IMG/VR virus record: IMGVR_UViG_3300027770_000026
Location: 1 to 64,000 of that record
Source of the DNA: a virus
Direction: 5' to 3' (one strand)
Length of the DNA: 64,000 bases
The notes below the pieces were generated by a model. That model did not search any database. It had not been told where the DNA came from and worked only from the letters and a program-made list of their open reading frames with translations. The stretch's first letter is position 1. Every line of letters starts with the position of its first letter. Both the position numbers and the translations under genes were made by a program. Of this stretch, positions 33,167 to 42,029 are shown in pieces.

Positions 33167-33242
33167 TGGCTGAGGGACTAGGATTCGAACCTAGGTACTT
33201 GGAATCAAAATCCAATGTCCTACCAGACTAGACGATCCCTCA
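33167..33242 (-). tRNA. tRNA-Gln(TTG)
   Basis: Acceptor TGAGGGA/TCCCTCA, anticodon loop TTTTGAT, encoded GCCA. Confidence 0.95.
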
Positions 33243-33253
33243 ACGCTGTAATA

Positions 33254-33280
33254 GTTATACTGTACACTAACGCTAGTCAA
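33254..33280 (-). promoter_or_regulatory. sigma70-like promoter for tRNA pair
   Basis: TTGACT and TATAAC with a 15-base spacer (16 if TTTGAC is used), 12 bases before tRNA-Gln. Confidence 0.55.
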
Positions 33281-33281
33281 A

Positions 33282-33310
33282 AATAAAGGGACTGTTAAAG
33301 CCCCTTTATT
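33282..33310 (-). terminator. Terminator after 33333-33953
   Basis: AATAAAGGG/CCCTTTATT 9-bp stem, followed by TTTTTGAC on the minus strand. Confidence 0.75.
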
Positions 33311-33332
33311 GTATAGTGCATTTCTGCTGGGC

Positions 33333-33953
33333 TTACTTGTGACGCAGCACGTTGCTCAGTGTTTCCATAAACGACTGAAACTCTGCGTCTTCCTGTGTTG
33401 GCTCACTTTCTTTTACTGCAGGTGCAGTTGGACGATGTGGTCTCATGTCGGTAACTGTTTTTCTATCGGCTTTTGTAAACTGTTTGGTTGGAGTCAACCC
33501 CATTTTTCTTTGTGTAGCAGGTGACAAGTCCTTTACTGCAGATACTTGACTGTTAAAGTTAAACTGATCCTGTTGTCTACGAAGGCCCGTATTGTTTAAT
33601 CTGTCTTGTGCAGCTTTAAAACCTCGAACAGGAGCAGGAGCTGTGTCAGAATCCGCAGCATAATCGGCTACACCCATGTTTTTTGCCTGAGCTAGCTTCT
33701 GTGCTTTGCGAGCATCAGATGCGCTGAAATAAGTGTCGGGCTTTAGTTCGTCAAGCTGACTGCCAGTCATTTCACGGATACTTTCTAGGAATGCGTCAAA
33801 GTCAAAGTCTTCTTCTACTTCCTCGGGGACAGAAGTCTCCTCAAATTCCTCTGCAAAATTATTAATACTATCAACTTCATCAAGTTCCTGCGATTGTTCG
33901 CAAGAGCATGATTCTACTAGCATTAACATTTTCTTCATATCTTCACTGGCCAT
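33333..33953 (-). CDS. Acidic hypothetical protein, 206 aa
   Basis: Very acidic N-terminal half (EEFEETSVPEEVEEDFDFDA), basic disordered C-terminal half (TKADRKTVTDMRPHRP). Resembles an internal virion or scaffolding-type protein in composition only. AATAAATA late box and TGAGGA ribosome site upstream; own terminator. Confidence 0.55.
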   Translation of the reverse strand: MASEDMKKMLMLVESCSCEQSQELDEVDSINNFAEEFEETSVPEEVEEDFDFDAFLESIREMTGSQLDELKPDTYFSASDARKAQKLAQAKNMGVADYAADSDTAPAPVRGFKAAQDRLNNTGLRRQQDQFNFNSQVSAVKDLSPATQRKMGLTPTKQFTKADRKTVTDMRPHRPTAPAVKESEPTQEDAEFQSFMETLSNVLRHK

Positions 33954-34000
33954 AACAAAATCCTCAAATACTAATTTTATTTATTCCAATCAAAAGAAAA

Positions 34001-34029
34001 GGGTCAGCAAGGACTAGCCCCACTGACCC
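34001..34029 (-). terminator. Terminator after 34036-34224
   Basis: GGGTCAG/CTGACCC stem followed on the minus strand by TTTTCTTTTG. Confidence 0.7.
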
Positions 34030-34035
34030 CGTTAC

Positions 34036-34224
34036 TCACTTGCCGCTTAGTGGCTTGTCAGTGAGTGTACGCAGCCATACAATTACTGCACCCAGAATTG
34101 GGCCAGCCATTCCCAACTGTTCAGCGGATAGTCCGCCCAAGCTGGCCTGTAGTGCTGACAGAGCCGCAACTACTACGCCTAACCAAATTGTCTTCGACTT
34201 TAATGCGCCTTTTAGAGCTTCCAT
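34036..34224 (-). CDS. Small holin-like membrane protein, 62 aa
   Basis: KSKTIWLGVVVAALSALQASL and GMAGPILGAVIVWLRTLTDKPL form two membrane helices; the pattern (LKSKTxW... LRxLTxxPL) recurs in phage holin-like proteins. AAAGGAG ribosome site; AGTAAATA late box at 34259-34266. Confidence 0.65.
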   Translation of the reverse strand: MEALKGALKSKTIWLGVVVAALSALQASLGGLSAEQLGMAGPILGAVIVWLRTLTDKPLSGK

Positions 34225-34258
34225 GATTCGTCTCCTTTAAATGCCTTTAGGGCATGAG

Positions 34259-34279
34259 TATTTACTACAGGACTAAATA
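34259..34279. promoter_or_regulatory. Back-to-back divergent late promoters
   Basis: AGTAAATA (minus, 34259-34266) and ACTAAATA (plus, 34272-34279) lie 5 bases apart and point outward to 34224 (minus) and 34307 (plus). Confidence 0.6.
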
Positions 34280-34306
34280 AACACATAACATTTTGAGGTT
34301 ATTCCC

Positions 34307-36232
34307 ATGAAAAGAAGTATTAGTTCACGCACAATATTAGAAGATAAACGCGCATTGTTAGAAGATCTATGCGAAGGCATGAATCTCAGGGATCGACTGC
34401 TAACAGAAGAAATCTACAATGAGTTTCATGATATTGGACGCATGATTTCCGAAGCCCAACTGACACAGGATCAGATACAGAAGCTGTTTGCAGCAGTATC
34501 CAAGGGTGCAGAAAAGGGTTGGAACGTGGACTTACCTGGTGGTGATCCAGATATTGGACCAGCAGGCGAAGGTGGCAACAAGACACTAATGGGCAAGATC
34601 TCGGGCGCGTGGCAAAAGCTCAAGAGTAAGATTGCACAAAGTGGCCCAGTAAGCGGATTTGACGTTACAGTAGACAAGCTACAAAAGCAAATCTCTGCAA
34701 AGTCAGGACCAGACGGAAAGCTAACCAAGGCAATCGCAGCATATAGAAAGTTTGGTGATAAGCATCCCGTCATGCAGGGTGTTGTTATTGCAGGTCTAAC
34801 TGCGGCAGCAGCAATGGGCGGCGGACTAGGCCTAGGTGCAGTTGCAGGCGTGGCAGGCGGACTAAGAACACTGGACCGCATGCTAATGGGTGATCGTGCT
34901 AGTAGCGCACTATGGAAGGGCTTCAAGGCAGGCGCAGTTACATACGGCGTTGGTTCAATCATCCAGGGTGTACAAGGTGGGCAGACTGCCACAGATACTG
35001 GTGCCGGACAAACTGCATCAGCGCAGCCGGCAGCAACACCAGCTCCAACTGGTGTAGATACAGCCACTCAAACTGTTGCAGCAGCTAAGGGCGATACACT
35101 AAGTCAGATTGCTCAGAAGATGGACGTTAGTGTTAAGGATCTAGTGCAAGCAAACCCACAAATAACCAATCCTAATGATTTGGGGCTTGGTGAGATTGTC
35201 AATATACCAAGTGCAACAGGAAATGCTGTATATCAAGGTGGAGTGGGAACTGCGTCCGACACTGCTGCTAAGGTCGCAAGCGGTCAATATACTCCAAGTC
35301 GCTACGGTATTAAAGAAAGCGTAGACTGGGACAAGATTTGCACTACTTTTGCAATCCAAGAAAGTATGAAGATGCCACTAAAGAGCGCAGTATACCTAAC
35401 ACCATATGGTGTACAGCAGGTAATGGAAACTGTTGAAAAGTATAAGGATGAACTAGACGAAGGTATTTGGGATGCAGTTAAGGCTGGATGGAACACTTCC
35501 AAGAACAAGATCACAACAGACAAGTTGGACTTGTGGTGGCGTAGAAACCGCGGCGAGAATCCAACAGACGGCCCAGTAGACAAACAAGTTGTCGTCGACT
35601 TCCTCAAGAAGATGGGCGTTAAGAGTGGTCTGGTTGATCGTGCGTTTAAGGAAGTTGGTATTCCGGACGAAGTTAACAAAGACGATGTTCCACCAACACC
35701 TACACCTACACCTACACCTACACCTACACCTACACCTACACCTACACCTACACCTACACCTACACCAAAACCAACACCAACTCCTCCGCCAACACCTACA
35801 CCTGGCGATAAAGAGCCTAAGCCCGGTGAGGTAGAACCTAAGCCAACACCTAATCCTGGTGACACTAAGCCACAGGATGGCGGTCAGGATGCAACACCGG
35901 CTCCAGCACCATCAATTACTCCTGCCAAGAGCAGCCAGGAATTGCTCTCAGGTCTCAATGCATTGTGGGATGACAATGCGGAATGGATCTACGAGAAGGG
36001 CGTTGGTAAGGATCTAATCAATTGGTTACAGGCCAAGATCAAGAAGTATCACACCGGTCCAGTTGGAGTTGGCCCAACTGATAAGAAAACTGTCAGTAAG
36101 TACGGTCTTGCAGAAGCCAAGCGCCGTAAGATGCTGATGATCGAACGCAAGATTGCTCAATACGAACAGCTAATTGCCGAGAACAAGAAAAAGCAAAAGA
36201 AGACGCTAACCGAATCTCGTAAAAAGAGATAA
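34307..36232 (+). CDS. LysM-domain protein with Thr-Pro repeat stalk, 641 aa
   Basis: N-terminal helical region, a Gly/Ala-rich membrane-like stretch at ~155-185 (GVVIAGLTAAAAMGGGLGLG), a LysM domain at ~260-300 (AAKGDTLSQIAQKMDVSVKD... GEIVNIPS), two related C-terminal modules, and a Pro-Thr spacer of about 14 repeats at ~463-492. LysM binds peptidoglycan. A virion protein that contacts the cell wall, or a lysis-related protein, is likely. It has its own late promoter and terminator. Confidence 0.75.
   Translation: MKRSISSRTILEDKRALLEDLCEGMNLRDRLLTEEIYNEFHDIGRMISEAQLTQDQIQKLFAAVSKGAEKGWNVDLPGGDPDIGPAGEGGNKTLMGKISGAWQKLKSKIAQSGPVSGFDVTVDKLQKQISAKSGPDGKLTKAIAAYRKFGDKHPVMQGVVIAGLTAAAAMGGGLGLGAVAGVAGGLRTLDRMLMGDRASSALWKGFKAGAVTYGVGSIIQGVQGGQTATDTGAGQTASAQPAATPAPTGVDTATQTVAAAKGDTLSQIAQKMDVSVKDLVQANPQITNPNDLGLGEIVNIPSATGNAVYQGGVGTASDTAAKVASGQYTPSRYGIKESVDWDKICTTFAIQESMKMPLKSAVYLTPYGVQQVMETVEKYKDELDEGIWDAVKAGWNTSKNKITTDKLDLWWRRNRGENPTDGPVDKQVVVDFLKKMGVKSGLVDRAFKEVGIPDEVNKDDVPPTPTPTPTPTPTPTPTPTPTPTPTPKPTPTPPPTPTPGDKEPKPGEVEPKPTPNPGDTKPQDGGQDATPAPAPSITPAKSSQELLSGLNALWDDNAEWIYEKGVGKDLINWLQAKIKKYHTGPVGVGPTDKKTVSKYGLAEAKRRKMLMIERKIAQYEQLIAENKKKQKKTLTESRKKR
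35696..35764. repeat. Hexanucleotide tandem repeat (acacct)n
   Basis: About 11-12 near-perfect copies encode Thr-Pro dipeptides in the LysM protein; length likely varies between strains. Confidence 0.9.
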
Positions 36233-36253
36233 TACACCTTAGCAAAGAAGCAG

Positions 36254-36273
36254 AAAGGGCAGTAACGCCCTTT
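36254..36273 (+). terminator. Terminator after LysM gene
   Basis: AAAGGGC/GCCCTTT stem with 6-base loop then TTGTTTG. Confidence 0.8.
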
Positions 36274-36294
36274 TTGTTTGATTGCAACATCAAA

Positions 36295-36302
36295 ACTAAA
36301 TA
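36295..36302 (+). promoter_or_regulatory. Late promoter ACTAAATA (leaderless class)
   Basis: Only CATC separates the box from the ATG at 36307. Confidence 0.6.
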
Positions 36303-36306
36303 CATC

Positions 36307-36963
36307 ATGCGACTGCTAGAATTAATAGAGCCCGTTCAAGAAATTGAAAGCATACCTCTGAGCGCGTATGGCGAACGTGGCATGGACGAAGAACTACAAT
36401 CAGCAATGACGGATGCTGGCAAGGCTAAGAAGTGGCGTGACTTATGGTATTTCTTTAATAAAGATACGTTACACACCTATTCTCAGGATAAAAAAACAGT
36501 TACAGGACGTATAATTTTTATTGAGCCAGGCAAGCATGCAAATACTGGCGCAAGAGTACTAAACGTCTACGTACACAAAAAACATCGTGGTGAAGGCGTT
36601 GCTGCAGGCATGTACGCTATTATGTTGGATACTTTTAAAGTAATACGCAGCGACGACATACAAACTCTGGGTGGACAACGTATGTGGGTTAGTTTGCACA
36701 ATAAACCAGGTGTTACTGTACGGGCAGTGCTGTATATCTTCCCTCAGGAAGTAACTGCTCGCGTAGAGAAAGAACTAGATAAACTAGGTGCGATTAAAAA
36801 ATCTCAGAATAAAATTGGTCTAGATACTTACGAAATTCCCGTAGAAACCAACGAAAGCATGCGTCGATTAATCACTAACAGTCGCATGCTAAAGATATAC
36901 AATAACGATAACTACGCTCTAGGTCTGGTAGCGTATAAAGGGGCCAGACGTGCAGCTACATGA
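36307..36963 (+). CDS. GNAT-like acetyltransferase with MRLxE leader, 218 aa
   Basis: Residues ~85-110 (VLNVYVHKKHRGEGVAAGMY) match GNAT motif A (R-G-x-G-x-[AG] acetyl-CoA loop). The N-terminus MRLLELIEPVQEI belongs to the recurrent M-R-[LI]-x-E motif. Start chosen at 36307, just after the late box. It may be a packaged acetyltransferase analogous to T4 internal proteins (inference). Confidence 0.6.
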   Translation: MRLLELIEPVQEIESIPLSAYGERGMDEELQSAMTDAGKAKKWRDLWYFFNKDTLHTYSQDKKTVTGRIIFIEPGKHANTGARVLNVYVHKKHRGEGVAAGMYAIMLDTFKVIRSDDIQTLGGQRMWVSLHNKPGVTVRAVLYIFPQEVTARVEKELDKLGAIKKSQNKIGLDTYEIPVETNESMRRLITNSRMLKIYNNDNYALGLVAYKGARRAAT

Positions 36964-37426
36964 ACTATTTGAAGGTTATAAACCGCTAGAACCCGCAGCG
37001 GCGTTCAACATGCCCACAACCGTATTTGTCAGTCGCAGAGATACTCCGGATCAAGAAGAGCGTGTGGACGATATCCCTCGATGGGCAGCAGCAAACGGCA
37101 TTAACATGAGCTTGCTACGATTATTACTGAATCCACTTGATGCAGTATTTGGTCGTCCTATTAGAGGTTGGCGTTTCAGATTACCGGGACAACCGCCACT
37201 TGATGTTTATCGCAAACAGGATAGACACAGTCGAGGACTAAAGCCCGGCAAGTACACTGTTCAGAAAGTGGGATCTAATCTTGCGCCTAAAGTAGTTGGC
37301 ATAGCTCAACTACGTCAATGGGCTAAGGACAATGAAATTAGCACTGCTGCTCTGGTGCAAGCTATTAATCGTAAACAACCTGTGCGTGATGGACTGGACC
37401 GTAAGTGGATGGTTACGCTTGCTTAG
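36950..37426 (+). CDS. Two-repeat protein with MQLxE leader, 158 aa
   Basis: GTG start at 36950 overlapping the preceding stop by 14 bases. Two similar units, DIPRWAAANGINMSLLRLLL...GWRFRLPG and GIAQLRQWAKDNEISTAALV...KWMVTLA, resemble the short DNA-binding modules found in phage homing-type proteins (NUMOD-like). N-terminus MQLHELFEGY fits the shared leader motif. Confidence 0.55.
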   Translation: MQLHELFEGYKPLEPAAAFNMPTTVFVSRRDTPDQEERVDDIPRWAAANGINMSLLRLLLNPLDAVFGRPIRGWRFRLPGQPPLDVYRKQDRHSRGLKPGKYTVQKVGSNLAPKVVGIAQLRQWAKDNEISTAALVQAINRKQPVRDGLDRKWMVTLA

Positions 37427-37589
37427 GCACAAAGATCCACATCAGCAAATAGATTAATAGTCCGGGACCAAAGAAAAACGCTAGGGTAAACAGCAAACGC
37501 CACGCCCATGTTTCCATGCCTGTAGCATCAGCTAGTCCTGCGCAGACTCCGCCAATTACATTTTTTTCTTTGTTTAATCTCAGAGACAT
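37413..37589 (-). CDS. PspC-domain membrane protein, 58 aa
   Basis: ATG at 37589 opens MSLRLNKEKNVIGGVCAGLA followed by DATGMETWAWRLLF, one membrane helix and LLIYLLMWIFVPK. This is the PspC pattern (GVCxGxA-x-G...RLLF...YLxxWxxxP). PspC takes part in the phage-shock membrane-stress response. The gene is convergent with, and overlaps by 14 bases, the end of 36950-37426. GGAACATCC upstream gives only a weak ribosome site. Confidence 0.75.
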   Translation of the reverse strand: MSLRLNKEKNVIGGVCAGLADATGMETWAWRLLFTLAFFFGPGLLIYLLMWIFVPKQA

Positions 37590-37605
37590 GGATGTTCCTT
37601 TAAAA

Positions 37606-37680
<75 letters not shown>

Positions 37681-37690
37681 ATGCTTATAT

Positions 37691-39316
37691 TTACGAATTA
37701 AATAGGTAATGTTCAAAATATTTAATACTGTCATCATTTGCTATCATTTTACTAACATGTTCCATATCTACTAGATCGGGGTGTACCCACCAATCTTCAA
37801 AGTACGCTGTTTCTGTAACTGCTAGCTTTGATACTACTAGCACATACCCTAGATTAGTTAAATGTTCTCTACTCAATTTTAACCACTCGTCACCCGCTAT
37901 ATAACCATCGTGTTCGTATGTAAGTACTGCGAACTTTAATTTGTCAAAAGGAACATTGAGCAGCGCAATATATGTATTATAAGCAGGTTCACAGTCCACG
38001 CTCAGATAGTCAATATGTAAATCGTTTATGCCTGCTCGTTCTAATGCAGATTTAATATCTACAGTTCGAGCGTCAAATAGTTCTGTTTTGTTTTGTCTGA
38101 CAGTATTAAAATTTAGAACACAGTTGAGATCAATCTCAACACTGGTGCCTTTCCAAAAGAAAGTATGTTCTAATAGATATGTATTTGAGCCTAATACTGG
38201 ATCGTTTGACCCAATCTCAAAGTAAGTTCCGTTTACTTTTCCCTTATGTACAGCAAGCACAAATAAATCTTGCCCTGCTTGTGAATAACTGGTGTTTATC
38301 TTATTAAAATTTGTATAAGGGAATTTAAATTTACTTCTGCTTATTGGTTTGTTCGTCACATGATTCATGTGATTCACATGAAACGTCAGATTGTCTGACA
38401 GAAACTGATCAAATTTTTGCTCAAACGCAGATATAAAACTTTTTGCACTCCAAGCATTGTAAAATTCTTCAAGAGGTATTATAGAGTTCTTAACAATGTC
38501 TTTAATCTTGTTTTTACTGAGCAATAGATTTGTATTATGCGCAACATGACGATACATACTGCTGTCGCTAATAGCGAATGGTTTGCGAGCAGCTAGCGCA
38601 AAGTCGATACAACTACTAACACCTCTACCTGGTTGATCGTCGTAATTAAAAATGTTAATGTCGTTGCCATTAAGGAATTGTATCACTTCTTCATTGGTTT
38701 TAAAGTCATGTGTGATATTCAATTTGACGTTGATATTGGCAATTGCACGACATTGATCTGCAATTTCATGGGCAAGTGCCCCACTAGCATCCACAAAGTT
38801 ACCGTAGGGAATGTGTAGATTTACTACTACTGGTTCAATGAATTGGTCATTGACCATGCGAACAACACCGGGAAAGTTTTTACTGTATTGTCCAAATCCA
38901 AAACTACCAATCTTTAGAATTGGTCCAGGTGGCGTATAAACTATATTTAGGTCATACGGTACTGGTCTTGGCATTGTAGTGAACTGTTCGCTACTAAAAG
39001 TTGGGTCGCATACAAAATGTGCTAATACCGTAGGATAGTATGTACAAACATCATGCCCAGTGATCATGAACTGAGGTAGTGTTATTTCTTCAGACAAGGA
39101 TTTGGTAACCCATCTTAGTGTGTCATGATGATAGTTCCATAGGATGGCGTTAGCATCTGTTGTAGTATACCATACAGCTAAATCCTGTATATCATTGACT
39201 GTGACAAACTCAAATTGGTACTTTGTTGATTTGCTTAGTATATCATAAGTTGTCTTTGCAAAGTTATGAACTCCACAGTTAGTTTCTTTATGCGTGATGA
39301 TTGCAATTTTATACAT
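37691..39316 (-). CDS. Fused glycosyltransferase-methyltransferase, 541 aa
   Basis: Residues ~1-330 are a GT-B-like glycosyltransferase paralogous to 40303-41280 (shared MPRPVPYDLN/FPRPIPSMNFEY and GSFGFGQYSKNF/GTLGFPCYSKCF). Residues ~345-541 are an FkbM-like methyltransferase paralogous to 41282-42016 (SQAGQDLFVLAVHKGKVNGT / AQAGQDLFVLGILEGKSNGT, VDCEPAYNTY / IDCEPASNTY, EDWWVHP). In the neighbouring copies the two domains are separate genes in the opposite order. Predicted to add and methylate a sugar. Confidence 0.8.
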   Translation of the reverse strand: MYKIAIITHKETNCGVHNFAKTTYDILSKSTKYQFEFVTVNDIQDLAVWYTTTDANAILWNYHHDTLRWVTKSLSEEITLPQFMITGHDVCTYYPTVLAHFVCDPTFSSEQFTTMPRPVPYDLNIVYTPPGPILKIGSFGFGQYSKNFPGVVRMVNDQFIEPVVVNLHIPYGNFVDASGALAHEIADQCRAIANINVKLNITHDFKTNEEVIQFLNGNDINIFNYDDQPGRGVSSCIDFALAARKPFAISDSSMYRHVAHNTNLLLSKNKIKDIVKNSIIPLEEFYNAWSAKSFISAFEQKFDQFLSDNLTFHVNHMNHVTNKPISRSKFKFPYTNFNKINTSYSQAGQDLFVLAVHKGKVNGTYFEIGSNDPVLGSNTYLLEHTFFWKGTSVEIDLNCVLNFNTVRQNKTELFDARTVDIKSALERAGINDLHIDYLSVDCEPAYNTYIALLNVPFDKLKFAVLTYEHDGYIAGDEWLKLSREHLTNLGYVLVVSKLAVTETAYFEDWWVHPDLVDMEHVSKMIANDDSIKYFEHYLFNS

Positions 39317-40229
39317 ATTTGAATCCTGAAATTTGATTGTTAGTTCTTGCGTCTTCTATTGCTTGTTCTAGTATCTCAGATGCATAATACAGATAGGTAG
39401 TACTGGTGTGCCTGAAGTCAGCAGAAATGTCCAAGTCATAAGGTAACGTATCAACTCCGTGATTACTAAAATTAACAAAGATCTTCTTTGTATCTAATAG
39501 ATTTCTTTTAGTGTTAGTATATGTAAACGGTCCGCTGTTTTTACCTACAATGAGATTTACTTTAGTAGAGATATAGCTGATCTCGCAAAGGTCATTATCA
39601 CACTGAAACAAATCAGATGTGAATTTGATATTAGGTAGGACAGTATCAAACTTTTCGGTAACTAGAAAAGTTGCATCCTTGTGTCTTTCTGCTAAAATTT
39701 CTATAATGGATTTCATATTATCCATTTGACTTTGCATGCTCTGAACATGACCATTACAGAATAGATATATCTTTTCGTGATTGGTTAAAAACTGATTTGC
39801 AATGGTAAGATCATAATGATCATAATTGATATCTGGAATATAATGCCATATATTAGGGTTTAGCTTTACATTAACTGCTAGTTCTGAATTCAGTATGTTA
39901 TAGCAATTCTCAAATATCTTATACAGATAAACATAGGATGGGTGCCCTCCGGGCCATTGACCATGGTATGCGCCAACCCATGTGTTTAAAACTGGAATTA
40001 TACTACCATTAACATTAACTCTAACAAACTTCTCAAAATGATAATCGTTCCAAACAGATCTTGCTAATGCAGTATCTAAACTGGGCATTATATCATTCAT
40101 TACCTTATGATTACAAAAATGTGCGTAATATAGATGCAAATGCGATAATTGTTTAACTAAGTCGGCAACCATACCACGTATAATAAACAAATCACCATGA
40201 TGAGCATGGTTGCAGAACATTAGATTCAT
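39309..40229 (-). CDS. Glycosyltransferase-like protein, 306 aa
   Basis: C-terminal half (IYLFCNGHVQS, LVTEKFDTVLPNIKFTSD, STKVNLIVGKNSGPFTYTNT) resembles heptosyltransferase-type GT-B folds. Begins MNLMFCNHAHHGD. Its ATG overlaps the stop of a 26-codon peptide frame. Overlaps the fusion gene by 8 bases. Confidence 0.55.
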   Translation of the reverse strand: MNLMFCNHAHHGDLFIIRGMVADLVKQLSHLHLYYAHFCNHKVMNDIMPSLDTALARSVWNDYHFEKFVRVNVNGSIIPVLNTWVGAYHGQWPGGHPSYVYLYKIFENCYNILNSELAVNVKLNPNIWHYIPDINYDHYDLTIANQFLTNHEKIYLFCNGHVQSMQSQMDNMKSIIEILAERHKDATFLVTEKFDTVLPNIKFTSDLFQCDNDLCEISYISTKVNLIVGKNSGPFTYTNTKRNLLDTKKIFVNFSNHGVDTLPYDLDISADFRHTSTTYLYYASEILEQAIEDARTNNQISGFKYV

Positions 40230-40306
40230 ATCAATTGCCTACAACCAACACCGCATGCTGCTTTTTTTACAAGAGTGGGAGTTACAAATAGTACTGTTGA
40301 TTTCAT
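40226..40306 (-). CDS. 26-aa peptide coupled to both neighbours
   Basis: An ATG at 40306 overlaps the upstream stop as ATGA, and the peptide stop overlaps the next ATG as ATGA. The product starts MKSTVLFVTPTLVKK and ends with AACGVGCRQLI. The double coupling argues that it is translated. The two cysteines are suggestive of a modified peptide or metal site but no family is recognised. Confidence 0.5.
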   Translation of the reverse strand: MKSTVLFVTPTLVKKAACGVGCRQLI

Positions 40307-41280
40307 TTAATGCTCGTAAGTATGTTGAGTAATTTAGTCTGACACGCTATCGGCGACCAATCTTTTTTCATTTGTTGTACCGCATCTTGTCCGTACTGCA
40401 ATGAATCTTTCAATGACCATTTGCTACAATCAGGTTGATATTGATGTATATGTCGCATGTGTGCCGATGAACTTACCGACAGCGGCCTTCCACTGGCTAT
40501 TGCAGGGTCTGCAGATCCTGATAATCCTGGAGTAGACCCGTCTCGTGTATACCAAAAAACATTAAGGCTGTTCTCTGAACACCACTTGTACAAGTCAATT
40601 CGACTCATGTGATGATTAGTAATAATTAATTTTACGGTTGAGCCAGTTTCTCTCTTGCACTGTCCGATGATATCATTGTACATGTCTTCGTGCATGCTAT
40701 AGTATGAATGAGGATAAGGAATATTCATTCGTACCACGCTTCGCTCAAATTCCATTCGCGCAGCTTTGACAATTAAGTTAAAGCATTTTGAATAGCAAGG
40801 AAACCCTAATGTGCCGATAACAGGAATACCTGTATCTTTATATTCAAAATTCATTGACGGAATGGGGCGAGGGAATGCATAGAATCTGGGATCATGATAT
40901 TTCATTGTAGGATCCAGGACCAGATATGCATCAAAATAATCTGGGTTATCTAAGTCAACCATTGGATCGTTTGGACGCATCTCTAGTACAATTGCTAGCA
41001 CTCGTCCAGGTAATTGTTTTAGATATTGTCCCTGGATTCCTATCATTTGTTGCATTGCAATTTTATGATAGTTGAATATATAAAAATCAAACGGAGGAAG
41101 AGTAATATTACTACTCTTCAGTGTTATTTTCCCCCGATGCAAATGATCCAGATCTAGGTCGTTTGCGTTGACATACTCCATGGACCAATTCGTACTATCT
41201 TTAACCGATTCATATATCATCGATCCTGACTCATGAATACTGCATATAGCCGCAGCAGTATTAACAAATAGAATTTTCAT
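40303..41280 (-). CDS. GT-B glycosyltransferase, 325 aa
   Basis: Start chosen at 41280 (MKILFVNTAAAICSI), 1 base after the upstream stop. Paralogous to the N-terminal domain of 37691-39316. Contains HPDPTMKYHDP-type central region and SGSADPAIASGRPLSVSSS near the C-terminus where family members bind the donor. Confidence 0.65.
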   Translation of the reverse strand: MKILFVNTAAAICSIHESGSMIYESVKDSTNWSMEYVNANDLDLDHLHRGKITLKSSNITLPPFDFYIFNYHKIAMQQMIGIQGQYLKQLPGRVLAIVLEMRPNDPMVDLDNPDYFDAYLVLDPTMKYHDPRFYAFPRPIPSMNFEYKDTGIPVIGTLGFPCYSKCFNLIVKAARMEFERSVVRMNIPYPHSYYSMHEDMYNDIIGQCKRETGSTVKLIITNHHMSRIDLYKWCSENSLNVFWYTRDGSTPGLSGSADPAIASGRPLSVSSSAHMRHIHQYQPDCSKWSLKDSLQYGQDAVQQMKKDWSPIACQTKLLNILTSIK

Positions 41281-41281
41281 T

Positions 41282-42016
41282 TTAGGACTCATGAATGTTG
41301 TCAAACAAATAACTCATAAAGAATTTTGTATCATCACTATTAGAGAAAAATCTAGACACTCGATTCATATCCACTAGTTCTGGATGTACCCACCAATCCT
41401 CGTAATCTACGTATTCTAAATTACCGGTGCCAGCATCACCTGCACTAATATTGCTAGCAACTAATACATAACCATGACTCCATAGATAGTTGCGACTACT
41501 GTATTTGAATTTGGGGCCTGCATAGTAACAATCATGTTCGTATGTTATGACTGCAAAACGAAGAACATCTAACGGCAGTGCTCTGAGCGCAGCATATGTG
41601 TTTGACGCAGGTTCACAGTCAATACTGGCAAAATCAAGATCTCGTGTGTGTATCCCAGATTTCTCTAGTAGATCCAGATAGTCAACTGTGGTCGCATCGC
41701 TTACTACTGCTTTATTTTTTCTAGAAAGATTATAGCTCTGAACAATAGAATCTTCTATGTCTAAACTTACACCTTTCCATCCAAACTGTTGCTCTAATAG
41801 ATATGTATTTGAGTACGACTTTGGTTCGCCACACCCAATTTCTAAATAAGTGCCGTTACTCTTACCCTCTAGTATTCCCAATACAAACAGATCTTGCCCT
41901 GCCTGAGCATAGCATTCGTTTATTTGCTCAAACCCTGCATGTTTCATCTTAAATTTAGACTTCCTAATCTGATAATTTGGCGTTACCAGATGCAGTTGAT
42001 CGTTTTCAACTTTCAT
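41282..42016 (-). CDS. FkbM-like methyltransferase, 244 aa
   Basis: AQAGQDLFVLGILEGKSNGT and YLEIGCGEPKSYSNTYLLE (SAM-binding motif I), then FASIDCEPASNTYAAL (motif with Asp-Cys-Glu). Paralogue of the fusion protein's C-terminal domain. Likely methylates a sugar built by neighbouring enzymes. Confidence 0.78.
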   Translation of the reverse strand: MKVENDQLHLVTPNYQIRKSKFKMKHAGFEQINECYAQAGQDLFVLGILEGKSNGTYLEIGCGEPKSYSNTYLLEQQFGWKGVSLDIEDSIVQSYNLSRKNKAVVSDATTVDYLDLLEKSGIHTRDLDFASIDCEPASNTYAALRALPLDVLRFAVITYEHDCYYAGPKFKYSSRNYLWSHGYVLVASNISAGDAGTGNLEYVDYEDWWVHPELVDMNRVSRFFSNSDDTKFFMSYLFDNIHES

Positions 42017-42029
42017 TATAATATAAATC

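Noticed and set aside
35302-35865. Gly-Val repeat frame on minus strand
   Set aside because: Antisense reading of the Thr-Pro hexamer repeat in the LysM gene.
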